Of a stretch of 64,000 nt of DNA, positions 32,126 through 41,938 are shown one piece after another. Positions within the stretch are counted from its first letter, which is position 1, and each line of letters begins with the position of its first letter. The position numbers were made by a program, and so were the translations under genes. Source of the DNA: Takakia lepidozioides (lineage: Eukaryota > Streptophyta > Takakiopsida > Takakiales > Takakiaceae); assembly GCA_030704615.1 (NCBI GenBank), contig CM060732.1:4218001-4282000 (forward strand), read 5' to 3'. The notes beneath the pieces were generated by a model. It had not been told where the DNA came from. It did not search any database and saw only the letters and a list, made by a program, of their open reading frames with translations.

Positions 32126-33390
32126 ATGGCGGAGGAGGAAGACAGAGGAGGTCATCCCAGGGATGACGATAATGAACCTGGGCCTCCCAAGAAAAAACCA
32201 AAAGGGGCCAGGCGCGAACTTCGTTGGGACATATACAATGACCCCAACATTCTTGCGGAACCAGGTTGGGAAGTTTGGAAGTTGGGGCAGCGGTGGTCGC
32301 TTGGTGACTGCAGGAAATTTGTGGACTGGTGTCACATAAATCGTTTGTGGCCCAGAGATAGGCATGATCCACAAACCAAACAAAATCAAGCTAGCTTGCA
32401 TTCTTGCGCCAACCCGCATTTCCGCCACAGGGCAGAGGAGGTACATACAACATTGTGGGGTCAACCACTCGTCAACAACAAGGTCCCGTATTTATTTGCG
32501 GCCATGTTGTACACAGAGTTGATTTTATTACGACCGGTGGATTGACAAACTGCCATTGCGAGACAGCGTACTAGACTATAGATGTTTTCTGATATCCCAG
32601 ACTTGTATATACGTCAGGGGCAGGACATCATACGGTTCGATGGAAACGACGAGGTGGAAGAAGGAAGAAAGGCGGATGGAAACGACGATGTGGAAGAAGG
32701 AGGAAATGTAGACCAACCTCCAGATTATACGCCGCAACAGGTCTCCGCAGTCGGGCCTTCAACGTCTGAGGTGGAGGGGGCGAGGTACGCTCTCCGTTGG
32801 AGGAACAGTTGGCCGCACATGAACAATACATCAAAGACCTGCATGACATTGTTTATTTGCAACGGTGGCAAATAGCGAAGTTGCTGGAAAGAATGGGTTT
32901 GGGGACTCTCGACAGCGTACGCGGTGTGCTTCAGGACCCGAGGCCAATCACCAACGAGCAAGACATATTGGCGTGTTTGAATATACCACCAGTGGACATT
33001 GACCGCGTCATCGACGGGGTTGACTCAATCGGGCATGGGAATGAAGTGCAAACGTCTGAACTGGACCCGGCGAGGGTTGAGGAAGAAAGACTTGTGGAGG
33101 AGAGGGCAAGAAAAGAGAAGGACCCCATAGTGGAAATTGAGGAATGTTCAGCCGTGCAAATTACATCGGCCCAAGAACAGGAATTAGAGCAGCTTGTGGG
33201 GGAACGCGAGCAAGCTAGGGCTGTTGCATATTGGTACTCAAATGCCATGCAAATCCGATCGTGGCCATGGTTGAAGGGGAATTGGCGGAATTGGGTGACA
33301 TGGGCGGGCCATCTAGCATCGCGGGAAACACGGATAGAAGAACGTTGTCCTCCCTCCAACGTGCAGCACGTTGCGGACTTCTCTCTTTGA
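32126..33390 (+). CDS. Unrecognised gene in three open blocks
   Basis: Three plus-strand blocks follow the TATA box: 32126-32545 (MAEEEDRGGHPRDD, a basic patch PKKKPKGARRELRW, then WSLGDCRKFVDWCHINRLWP), 32582-32875 (acidic, with a 36-bp tandem repeat encoding DGNDEVEEG and DGNDDVEEG) and 32797-33390 (a coiled-coil stretch MEEQLAAHEQYIKDLHDIVY, later ARVEEERLVEERARKEKD). The last two overlap in different frames, so introns or frameshifts are required. PKKKPKG looks like a nuclear localisation signal. The end is cut at about 33400 by the minus-strand element domain. I do not recognise the family. Confidence 0.45.
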
Positions 33391-33735
33391 GGTACCCACT
33401 CTCTGATTCGCAGATTGTTTCATGGAAGGCGCCAGGATAGAAGGTGCATTTGGCGGGCAAATGAAGTCCCCAACAGCCCTATATATGACGTTGTCCGATG
33501 GTGGAACTCGCCATTCCCTGCCATCGCCGAAATCATCGTGGAGCACAACAATACTCTCGACAACAACGCCGTTTGAGTCCTTCCTTTCCTCCTCCAAAAA
33601 AACCGACCCCGGTTTCAGGTGGTATCGAACGCACAGATATTTCTCCATCACACGGCAGATGTCCCCTCTGCACGGAAATGAAGCTCTATGCTCGTGAGGA
33701 GGGCAATACACTGTAGCGCTCGGGTTTTCCGCCAT
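33313..33735 (-). CDS. Isolated Mutator-like N-terminal domain, copy D
   Basis: The ATG at 33735 opens MAENPSATVYCPPHEHRAS, then ICRVMEKYLCVRYHLKPG, VFLEEERKDSNGVVVESIVV and REWRVPPSDNVIYRAVG. This aligns with copy A at 1528-1818. Sequence after about residue 110 is read-through into unrelated DNA near 33390. No transposase follows on this strand. It starts about 230 bp from the palindrome island at 33960, which therefore lies upstream of this domain and of the divergent gene at 35798. The first 360 bp (to 33962) is repeated in inverted orientation at 42710-43045. Confidence 0.6.
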   Translation of the reverse strand: MAENPSATVYCPPHEHRASFPCRGDICRVMEKYLCVRYHLKPGSVFLEEERKDSNGVVVESIVVLHDDFGDGREWRVPPSDNVIYRAVGDFICPPNAPSILAPSMKQSANQRVGTSKREVRNVLHVGGRTTFFYPCFPRC

Positions 33736-33959
33736 GGGAGATGTGCACACAAGACTGCCAGGATGGCGTGCGGGCAAGCTCCCTGGTAGAAGGGGGATGC
33801 ACCGATGGGAAGGAATGCGGTGCCGATATGTCCGAGCGACGAAGCCTGATCCAAATCTAGGGAGCCAACTATCTCAAAAATCCACAGTCAGAGTGTTAAT
33901 GAACCTTGTCTCCGGAATGCGGCCCCTGGTCTTTGCGCAATAACTGCCAACGGTATGCA

Positions 33960-34660
33960 GTCAGAAAGTGGGGGGCCGCCCGGATGATGTCGGCTGAAGG
34001 GGAGAAGCCGGCACCGGGCCGTCACATTACAACCCCCGGATGGAAATTTGGCACCGAATATCCAATAGGGGCCGCCCGGATGAAGTCGACTCGGGCGGAG
34101 AGGCCGACACCTGTCCGACTGAGAACATCCCCCGGATGGAAATTCAGCGCCGAATTTCCATCCGGCCCCCCCCCAAACGAAGTCGTGTCGGGGGGTCAGG
34201 CCGAAAAGTGGCCGATATAAAACCTCCCCGGATGGAAAAATGGCGCTGAATTTACATCCGGGGCCGTTCGGATGCAGTCGGCTCGGGGGGAGAGGCCGGC
34301 ACATGGCCGTCACATTACAACCCCCGGACGGGAATTCGGCACCGAATATCCAACAGGGGCCGCCCGGATGAAGTCGCCTCGGGCGGAGAGGCCGACACCT
34401 GTCCGACAGAGAATATCCCCCGGATGGAAATTCGGCGCCGAATTTCCATCCGGGCCCCCCCAAACGAAGTCGTGTCGGGGGGTCAGGCCGAAAAGTGGCC
34501 AACATAAAAACCTCCCCGGATGGAAAAACGGCGCCGAATTTACATCCGGGGCCATTCGGATGCAGTTGGCTCGGGGGGAGAGGCCGGCACCTGGCTGTCA
34601 CATTACAACCCCCGGACGGAAATTCGGCACCGAATATCCAACAGGGGGCGCCGGGATAAA
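33960..34660. repeat. Array VIIa: 96-bp palindrome satellite with 288-bp higher order
   Basis: Units start at 34037, 34133, 34229, 34325, 34421, 34517 and 34613, each exactly 96 bp apart. Three subtypes rotate (spacers containing CACATTACAACCCCCGG, GAGGCCGACACCTGTCCGAC and GGCCGAAAAGTGGCC), giving a 288-bp higher-order unit present a little over twice. The palindrome at 34419-34454 is perfect over 36 bp with half-site CCCGGATGGAAATTCGGC less its first base. Spacers share GATGAAGTCG and GGGGGAGAGGCCG with array III. Confidence 0.93.
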
Positions 34661-34679
34661 GTCGACTCGGGCGGAGGGG

Positions 34680-34820
34680 GATGGAAAACCGGCGCCGAAT
34701 TTCCATTCGGCATGTAATCGCGATCGCGGCCAGATGGAAAACCGGCGCCGAATTTCCATTCGGCATGTAATCGCAATCGCGGCCAGATGGAATTTCGGCA
34801 ACGAATTTCCATGTAGAAAC
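34680..34820. repeat. Array VIIb: three 53-bp palindrome units
   Basis: Palindromes with GATGGAAAACCGGCGCC or its variants begin at 34680, 34733 and 34786, 53 bp apart, with the spacer GGCATGTAATCGCGATCGCG, which is unlike the spacers of the neighbouring arrays and contains its own palindrome CGCGATCGCG. Confidence 0.9.
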
Positions 34821-34971
34821 TAAGAGGGATGGAAACGAAGCAAGGAATTTCTCTCTACCAGTCGAGAATTCCCTGAAAAACGTGTCTAAAAGTGGACTTC
34901 AGCCACCAAACTTAAGGTTTAGTGTCTTTTTAGACCAAAAAACCAAGCGGCCACGCTCAGAATTACCTGCA

Positions 34972-35596
34972 GGATGGTAATTCGGCGCCGAATTTCCATC
35001 CGGCCGCGCTCCGAGTTACCTGCTTGATGGAAATCCGGCGCCGGATTTTTATCCGGTCGCGCTCCGAATTACCTGCATGACGGAAATTCGGCGCCGGATT
35101 TCCATCCATCCTTGCTCCGAATTACCTGCAGGATGGAAATTCGGCGCCGGATTTCCATCCATCCGCGCTCCGACTTACCTGGCGGATGGAAATTCGGCGC
35201 CGAAATTTCCATCCGGCCGCGCTCCGAGTTACCTGCTTGACGGAAATCCGGCGCCAGATTTCCATCCGGCCGCGCTTCGAATTACCTGCATGACGGAAAT
35301 TCGGCGCCGGATTTCCATCCATCCGCGCTCCGAGTTACCTGCAGGATGGAAATTCGGCGCCGGATTTCCATCCATCCGCGCTCCGAGTTACCTGCAGGAT
35401 GGAAATTCGGCGCCGGATTTCCATCCATCCACTCTCCGAATTACCTGCATGACGGAAATTCGGCGCTCCAAGTTACCTGGCGGATGGAAATTCGGCGCCG
35501 GATTTCTATCCATCCGCTCTTCGAATTACCTGCATGACGGAAATTCGGCGCTCCGACTTACCTAGCGGATGGGAATTCGGCGCCGAGGGCTTCGTT
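34972..35596. repeat. Array VIIc: 53-bp palindrome repeats upstream of MPR gene 2
   Basis: Units start at 34972, 35025, 35078, 35131, 35184, 35238, 35291, 35344, 35397, 35450, 35482, 35535 and 35567. All intervals are 53 bp except one of 54 and two of 32 where a half-unit is missing. The palindrome is about 30 bp (GGATGGAAATTCGGC plus reverse complement, often GGATTT in the right arm); the 23-bp spacer is conserved (CGCGCTCCGAGTTACCTGC). It stands 200 bp upstream of the ATG at 35798, as array IV does for MPR gene 1. Confidence 0.95.
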
Positions 35597-35797
35597 GCGT
35601 CATACTTCATTCGACATTTAATTGCGTAGTTGGGCATTAAATGTCCTCCGCCGTCGGTTTTGATTCGTGATGGCGACACAGGGATTCCGCGCTTGCTTCC
35701 TCGATACGTCTTGGAAACCTGATGCTAAACTTGGATGAAGTTCTATTCGAGGCATGTACGCAAAAATACTGAGATCTTTTTTCTTTTGTTGGGACTT

Positions 35798-36102
35798 ATG
35801 CCGCGTGAAGGGCGTGGCTCTCCTGAGAGAGACCCCACATCCAGACCGCGGCGGAAGTTGAAGGCTTTGTACTACGGGCAACGGCCAACCTCTCGCATGG
35901 CCAAACTTAAGCTCCAGCAGGAGATTCCAGTGTCTTGCTCACAACCCGCGCCAACTGAAGCCGAGTACTCCCAGACAAGCCCTTCCGCTTTCGCTTTGTT
36001 GTTTACTTCGTTTTTTGGTTTGTTTTCGCATCTTCAGCATGGCATCGCTGGAAGCGTATGGTTGCATCGCAAAAGCAGGAGCTGTTGAGAAGAATGATCA
36101 AG
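35798..36102 (+). CDS. MPR-family gene 2, 5' exons
   Basis: The ATG at 35798 opens MPREGRGSPERDPTSRPRRK and LKALYYG, the paralogue of 9873; upstream sequence (ATTAAATGTCCTCCGCCGTC at 35636 and 9714) is conserved too. The frame runs to 36088 but a splice acceptor with a long pyrimidine tract (TGTTTTCGCATCTTCAG, ending 36037) is followed by CATGGCATCG, encoding MASLEAYGCIAKAGAVEKND before a possible donor CAAG|GTCAG at 36102. Later exons were not found. The domain shared with the methyltransferase-like gene, present behind MPR gene 1, is absent here. Function is unknown. Confidence 0.45.
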
Positions 36103-36369
36103 GTCAGAGTGGTTAAAAATTAAGGCAATCCATGCTGAGCTGAGAAGATTGTCTGAGCAGATGAAGTGCCTTCAAAACATTTCACCCTGTTTTCCCGTCT
36201 TATGGAATTCGTGTTCATTTGTTCATCGTGTTTCGTGTTACCGGTTGAGTGAACCTTAGATAGTTTGCAATGCGTGTGCAAAGCCGTAGCCGCAGAGAAC
36301 ACTCATTCAGGAGCAACGAAAGATAAGTTAGCTTGAGGAACTATGTTGTTGTCATGTCACGTCCAAATT

Positions 36370-36850
36370 CACGTCTGGAAAAATGGCGCCGAATTTCCAG
36401 TTACATGGCCCATAACTGCCCAACATCTGTGCAATCCCCGGCACCATGTACCGAAATTCGGCGCCACATTTCCAAATTTTGGGCTTACACACTTGTCATG
36501 AGGGGACCTATATCCGCGGGGCGCGCGGAGGCACCATTTTTCGCCAGAGAGACCTAATACCGCGAAATACGTCGCGATTCTTTCCGGTTACGGACCCTAT
36601 TACCGCAAAATTCGGCGCCATTTTTGCACATATCGCTGGGAATTGGCATGAGCGGAAGACGAAATATCATGAGCACAACTCTCAAAACTACAATTTCCCC
36701 TTCAAGGTGCCGAATAATATATTTGTTTTTCTGACACATTCCATTAAATTAATGTTTTATAATGTTTTTTATTTTTGAAATTTGTACTTCTGCTCATGAA
36801 AACCGATTGTTTTGCTACTCCGCTCATGCCGCTCATGCTCATGAAATAGC
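36370..36850. repeat. Decayed palindromes followed by CTCATG cluster and GAAATAG end
   Basis: GGCGCC-centred palindromes stand at about 36378-36402 (GGAAAAATGGCGCCGAATTTCC), 36455-36475 and 36604-36625. Then follow a run of GCTCATG motifs (36793-36845) and CTCATGAAATAG ending at 36849. The same order occurs at 48880-49428. The 23 bases after the GAAATAG end lead into a Y-family coding fragment. Confidence 0.6.
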
Positions 36851-36871
36851 TAACCTCTCGGGTGTACGTAC

Positions 36872-37123
36872 ATGCCAGAGAGGATTCCATCGCAAACAGT
36901 GTATGGGGACATTCTCATAAGCTACGAGGATGAGTCCTATGGACATAGAGTCTCCACAGCAAAGATCTCGATTTACGATGGTGCATATATCGGAGGACAT
37001 GACACCGTTGTCCACTACACCAAAAGAGAGCGGGGGAGGGCTGCATCCATTGTCTTCACCTACCGACACCCTGTCAGTCATGAGCTTTTTGAGAGGCCAA
37101 TCGAGGTTCCAGCTTCTTGGTGA
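36872..37123 (+). CDS. Y-family C-terminal domain fragment
   Basis: An 83-codon frame reads YGDILISYEDESYGH, AKISIYDGAYIGGHDTVVHY, then ASIVFTYRHPVSHELFERP and IEVPASW. It aligns with YGDICIGLEDE...VKLSIFDGGFIEGHDIVVKF...VIIFTWRSPMTQELVFRP at 51935-51600 (minus) and with the end of the 49914-50366 gene. The alternation of hydrophobic residues suggests a small beta-rich domain. The family is not recognised. The N-terminal part (MxCFRN...) is missing, and the Ty3 element begins only a few bases after the stop. Confidence 0.55.
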   Translation: MPERIPSQTVYGDILISYEDESYGHRVSTAKISIYDGAYIGGHDTVVHYTKRERGRAASIVFTYRHPVSHELFERPIEVPASW

Positions 37124-37190
37124 GAATAATGTCGCGCACCTCACTTCGGTAATCGGATTCCTAAGCTAGCTAAGCCGGGCTAAGCATGCA

Positions 37191-37202
37191 TTTCCTCCCC
37201 CA
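37191..37202 (-). other. Polypurine tract
   Basis: Minus strand GGGGGAGGAAA directly before the remaining 3' LTR stub; the position after the chromodomain stop and before the LTR-end repeat is as expected for plus-strand priming. Confidence 0.6.
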
Positions 37203-37224
37203 CGCTCCAAGGTTGATGTCCCCA

Positions 37225-40200
37225 TCAACGCTTCTTCCGCTTTTGAGGTCGCCCTTCGAAAGCTGCAACCGCCTCGGATGCGTTTCCCATTTCTGAGGCA
37301 CGCACCCAAGATGCCTCCACATGATGATAGCCCTTCCATTTGACGAGATACTCCGTTTCTCGGTTCCTGAACCTCCTCGACTTAAGTATTGCCTCCACCT
37401 CGTACTCAGGTTCATTTTCATGATCCAACAACATAGGTGGCGGACGCAACACTTGATGCCGATTCGGACGCGCTTCATCTTTGAAGTAAGGCTTCAAAAG
37501 GGAGACATGGAATACTGGGAGCACCTTGCTGTTTGTCGGCAGCTCCAATTCATACACATCCTCATTCATAACCTTCCGAATGCGAAAGGGTCCCGCATAT
37601 GGAGGTACAAACTTCGGACTCACTTCCGGAGGTAGTCGGAAATTCTTGATGTTCAACCAGACCTCTGTGCCTGCCTCAAACTTCACTTCCCTCCGCTTCC
37701 GATTCGCCTGCCTTTCATACCGTTTCCTAGCTTTGGCAATATTGTACTTTGCGAGCTTCAACAAACGCTCGCGTTCTTCCAGTACCGCCGCTACTGCCAG
37801 TTTCTTCAACGTCCTGGGCGGCCCAACTTGTCGGCACCAGAGGTGCTTTTCCATAGACCAATACGAAAGGGGAAACTCCCGTTGCGGAGTGTTCTATGTT
37901 ATTATAACAGAACTTTGCCGCGTCTAAGTGTTCCACCCAGTCTGTTTGGTCTGCCGACACGTAATTCCGCAAGATCTGCTTCACTACGGAATTCACCCTT
38001 TCTGTTTGGCCGTCGTCGTAGGTCGGAAGGCGGTGCTCATCTTCAGCCTCGTCCCCATCTTCTTCCAAAGTGCCCTCCAAAATTTACTCGTAAACTTTGG
38101 ATCGCGGTCCGAGACAATATCCTTCGGGACTCCATGATGTTTTAAGACGTGGACGAAGTAAAGTCGCCCTGTCTCCTGCGTCGTTGCCGTCTCCTTGGTG
38201 GGGATGAAATGGCCCATTTTACTGAACCTATCCACCACCACCATGATTGCATCGAATCCTTTTGACAGCGGCATAGCAGTCATGAAATCCATCGAGACGC
38301 TTTCCCAAGTCCCCTCTGGAATTGGGCAAGGGTTGTAACAGCCCCGCTTGCTTTTGTACTCGCTCCGTTTTGTTGGCATGTGGTGCATGTCTTGACATAC
38401 TCCTCTGCCTCCTCCCTCAGTTTGGGCCAAATACTCTTTCTTCAAGAGTGACGCAGTGCGCTTGGCTCCGCCGTGGCCCGCAAGCGGGCTATTATGGCAT
38501 TATCTCAAGAGGCTATCTCTGATCCCTCCCTTCGGCACGTAGAGACGTTTTTGCTTATACCGGAGCAGTCCATTTTGCAAGTGGAACTGCGATTTACCCC
38601 CCATCCTCAAGTCCTGCATCGCGGACTTTGCCAGCTCATCCTTCCGGCAAGCCTTCCGGATCTTCTTTCTTTGGAAGCGCCGTCTCGCCCTTGTATACCA
38701 ACAAGAGCTGCTGCTTTCTACTTAAAGCATCGGCCACCACGTTGTCTCGTCCCGGTTTGTACTGGATATCCAACGTCGAACACGCCAAAGTATCTTGCCA
38801 CCTAAGTTGTTTTGGGGACAACTTGGGCTGCGTGGCAAAATACTTCACCGTGACATTGTCCGTGAACACCTTCACTAGGTTGGAACCAACATAGTGGCGC
38901 CAAAGCTCAAGACAAGCAATCACCGCCTTCATCTCTTCTTGTGCGTCGGCCACCGTCGCTCCACTTCATTCAGTTTCTTACTTTCGTAAAGCCACTGGAC
39001 GTCCATCTTGCATCAGTACACCCCCAATCGCAAAGTCCGACGCATCTGTATGTATCTCGAACGGACGATCGAACTCCGGGATTTTCAAGACTGGAGCTTC
39101 CGCCATCCGCTGCTTCAATTCAGCAAAATTTGGCCACAAAAGGTGTTCCATGCCCAACTTTAGATTTACCAGAATGTCTGACAGCGGCCCCGCAATCTTG
39201 GCGAAATTTCACACATACTTCCGGGAATAGGAGGCGAGTCATAGGAAGGATCGCACTCCCGGGACCGAAGTCGGAGGCTCCCAGTCCCAAGATCGCCCTC
39301 ACCTTTCTGTCATCCATTTTGATCCCATCCTGTGTAATCACATGCCCCATAACTCCACTTTTGTGACCCCGAATTCGCACTTTGAAGCTTTGGCATACAG
39401 CTTCCATTCCTCGCATTTTTGGAACACCCTTTTTCAGGTGCTCCAGGTGCTCCTCCTTTGTTTTGAGTACACCAAGATTGTCGTCGATGTACACGATCAC
39501 AAGTCATCCAACACTCCTGAAAAAGGCTGTTCATCAGCGTGCTAAATGTGCTGGTGCATTGGTGAGCCCAAAAGGCATCACCAGAACTCATATGAACCAT
39601 ACCTTGTCCTGCACGCGGTTTCCTCCGCATCTCCTTCCACCACCTGAATTTGGTGATAGCCGGAGCGCAAGTCGATCGGCTGAAATACTTCCATCCTCGC
39701 CACCGATCAAAACGAAGAGGTCGTCGATCCTTGGCAAAGGGTACCGGTTTTTGATAGTCACCTTATTCAGAGCCCTGTAATCGACACACATCCGCAGCGT
39801 CCTCCTTCTTGTCTGCAAATAGGACCGGGGCTCCGTAAGGTGACTTACTCGGCCGATGTACCCCTTTGACATTAGATCTTGAGCTGAGTCTTCAGCTCGA
39901 CCAACTCTCTGTGGCTCAAACGGTAGGGTTCCTTGGCAGGCGGTTCCGTTCCGCGGTATCACCTCAATCTGTGGTCACTCCTCTTCGTGTGGCAAGCCGC
40001 TTGGTAACTCCTCCGGCCATCACACCTGGTATTTCTCCAAAATCCTTGATCCAATCTTGGCTCGGCTCCCCATCGCCTTCTCTCCTTTCACTTCTCTAAT
40101 GTAAAGCAAAATTGGGGCTCGTGTGCCTCCTCCACGGCCCACTCCTTGCTGACGAATGTTTATTCGTCCTCCCCACGGGGTTGGGCGTTTCCCGACCTCT

Positions 40201-40525
40201 AAACTCACCACCACCATTCCCACATGCAGGTGACTACTCTCGTGCGGCCATCTATGACCGCTCCGGATTTGCTCAAAAGGTCATCCCCAAAATGAAATCC
40301 ACTCCATCGATCTCGCAGATGGTGAAGTTCTCCACGTCCCTCCCAACTCCCCAGTTGAAGAGGAACATCAAACGCCAACCTTGTCGCCAACTGTGGTTCT
40401 CCTTTGGCAGAACGACCTCAATAGAGGCCCCCCACGTCACTTGTCGGGAGTCCCAACTTTCGCGCCGTCGCGCGCGTCATGAAGGAGTGCGACGCTCCTG
40501 TGTCCACCAACAACGACACGTTAGT
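37225..40525 (-). pseudogene. Pol of Ty3/gypsy chromovirus (PR-RT-RH-IN-chromodomain)
   Basis: Domains in order on the minus strand: aspartic protease with LLVDTGASHSFM (about 40520-40440); reverse transcriptase with [20 protein letters not shown] (about 39800-39730) and YIDD (about 39490); RNase H start SDASDFA-type (about 39030) and KVFTDNVTVKYFATQPK (38880-38820); integrase with DFM, SDRDPKF and DDGQTERVNS as the DDE residues (38445-37990); GPF/Y as PPYAGPFRIRK (about 37590); chromodomain EYEVEAILKSRRF, EYLVKWKGYHHVEASWV (37420-37280). Frames change at least five times. The 37225-37854 block, from late integrase through the chromodomain, is intact. Chromodomains of this type direct insertion to chromatin marks. 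Confidence 0.9.
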
Positions 40526-40788
40526 TCCGGATATTAGCCCATCCATGAACAATAACTGACTCCCTTTACGCGGGCGCCAGTTTCCGGATACAACTCACAA
40601 GAATAGTTGCCTACCTTGCAATCCCTGGCGACCACCGCTTCCACCCACCGCGACTGATGGTATCTTCATCCGACAGCTTTCGTGGGTTTCCCGAGTCATG
40701 TTCAATTGTCGAGGTTTTGTGCACTTCTTGGCATGTTCCTGGCTCCCCGCAATTGAAACACACTCCATCAAAGGTCGAGAACAACCCC

Positions 40789-41628
40789 CTAGGGACATCC
40801 GAGAAATGGGGCCAGTCCCGCCACAAAGTTGAAGACCATTTCTGGTTCTGCCATGTCCGCGACTTCGAGCAACAGCACATTGAAAGCCTGGACATACCCC
40901 CGAATGTCATCTGTTTGCTTCAAATTCCTCATCTTGTCCCGGGCAGCCAGGACGTTGAGGGGCACAAACTGTCTCTTCATCAATTCCTTGAACCCACTCC
41001 AGTTCAAGGTTTCCGGGCTTGGGCCTCGGTCGTGAAGGCGTTTCTGCCACCATTGTTGAGCATAGCCCCTCAAATAGGTGGGAGCCACTTCCACCCGATC
41101 CTCGTCACTCAACTTGGCCGCCCGGAAGTACTGCTCTAGCTCCAGGAGCCAGGTGTTGAGTGCCTTCCGATTTCGGCCGCCCGGAAAGTACTGCTCTAGC
41201 TCCAGGAGCCAGGTGTTGAGTGCCTTCCGATTTCGGACGCCCTCGAAGGTGCCGGGTTCCTTAGGCTTCACCTTAAACTTTGCCTTAGTGGAAGTGGCAT
41301 TAGCCGCCTTCAACACGTCTTTCAACGTCCCCCTGCCCACAACCCTTCCCAAAAGGCTGCCGGCATGGGAGACATCTGTTGGTCGGGTCGGAGCTCTCAC
41401 GGATTCCTCGGGCTCCGACTCTTCGGATTCCTCCCGCTCTTGAGTGGCCTCGCTTTCAGAAACCTGCGTCGCTTCCTCAAACGGCCGCTTCGGTGACACG
41501 TCGCCCCCATCGGGCTCACCAGGATCATCATCTTTTGGGCCGTTCCGCTTTCGCTTTGGCTTGCCCGACCCCATGATGAGGCCAATCCCAAGGACGATCG
41601 CGTACTGAACTCTAAGCTCTGATACCAA
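40789..41628 (-). CDS. Gag of Ty3/gypsy chromovirus with duplicated segment
   Basis: The frame of 279 codons has a basic/acidic N-terminus (GSGKPKRKRNGPKDDD), then the gag capsid-type region: NTWLLELEQYF, YLRGYAQQWWQKRLHD, LMKRQFVPLNVLAARDKMRN and YVQAFNVLLLEV. A 60-bp in-frame tandem duplication (41131-41176 identical to 41191-41236) repeats NRKALNTWLLELEQYF. A zinc knuckle follows near 40760, split over two frames (CFNCGEPG then HAKKCTK). The protein would coat the element's RNA. The stop at 40789 results from a frameshift before the knuckle. Confidence 0.85.
   Translation of the reverse strand: MVSELRVQYAIVLGIGLIMGSGKPKRKRNGPKDDDPGEPDGGDVSPKRPFEEATQVSESEATQEREESEESEPEESVRAPTRPTDVSHAGSLLGRVVGRGTLKDVLKAANATSTKAKFKVKPKEPGTFEGVRNRKALNTWLLELEQYFPGGRNRKALNTWLLELEQYFRAAKLSDEDRVEVAPTYLRGYAQQWWQKRLHDRGPSPETLNWSGFKELMKRQFVPLNVLAARDKMRNLKQTDDIRGYVQAFNVLLLEVADMAEPEMVFNFVAGLAPFLGCP
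41615..41627 (-). other. Primer-binding site, initiator Met tRNA
   Basis: On the minus strand TGGTATCAGAGCT follows directly after the LTR end (GCGATACT). This is the standard plant Ty3/gypsy primer site, complementary to the 3' end of initiator methionine tRNA, and fixes the inner edge of the 5' LTR at 41629. Confidence 0.9.
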
Positions 41629-41928
41629 GTATCGCGCACCTCCACTTCGGTAAGCTCCCCTTCAAGTCATAGTTACTCGCTTTGATGCGCGCGCCTGACT
41701 CCCAACCTGGCCGCCCGGGCCAACTTGGAGCTTTGCTGCTCACCGGGACATAACGGTCCCCCTTCGCTTCCCACTAAACCCTCCACCTATTTGGGACTAG
41801 GAGAATTCCCTTTGGTAGATGGCAGTCCGGAACAGCTCCCACTCTTTGGTCGCTTTCCGGCTCGCTCGCTTACTCACTAGTTTTTGGTCACCAACGGGCT
41901 TGCACCGTTCTCGGGGTCACTACTCCCC

Positions 41929-41938
41929 TTATATATAC
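41929..41938 (-). promoter_or_regulatory. TATA box of the 5' LTR
   Basis: Minus strand TATATATAAG lies about 300 bp upstream of the primer-binding site inside the 5' LTR, followed by GGGGAGTAGTG. It is the best candidate for the element's transcription start region. Confidence 0.6.

Noticed and set aside
33888-34823. 292- and 183-codon frames over array VIIa
   Set aside because: Again produced by the 96-bp period; the peptides repeat every 32 residues and exist on both strands.
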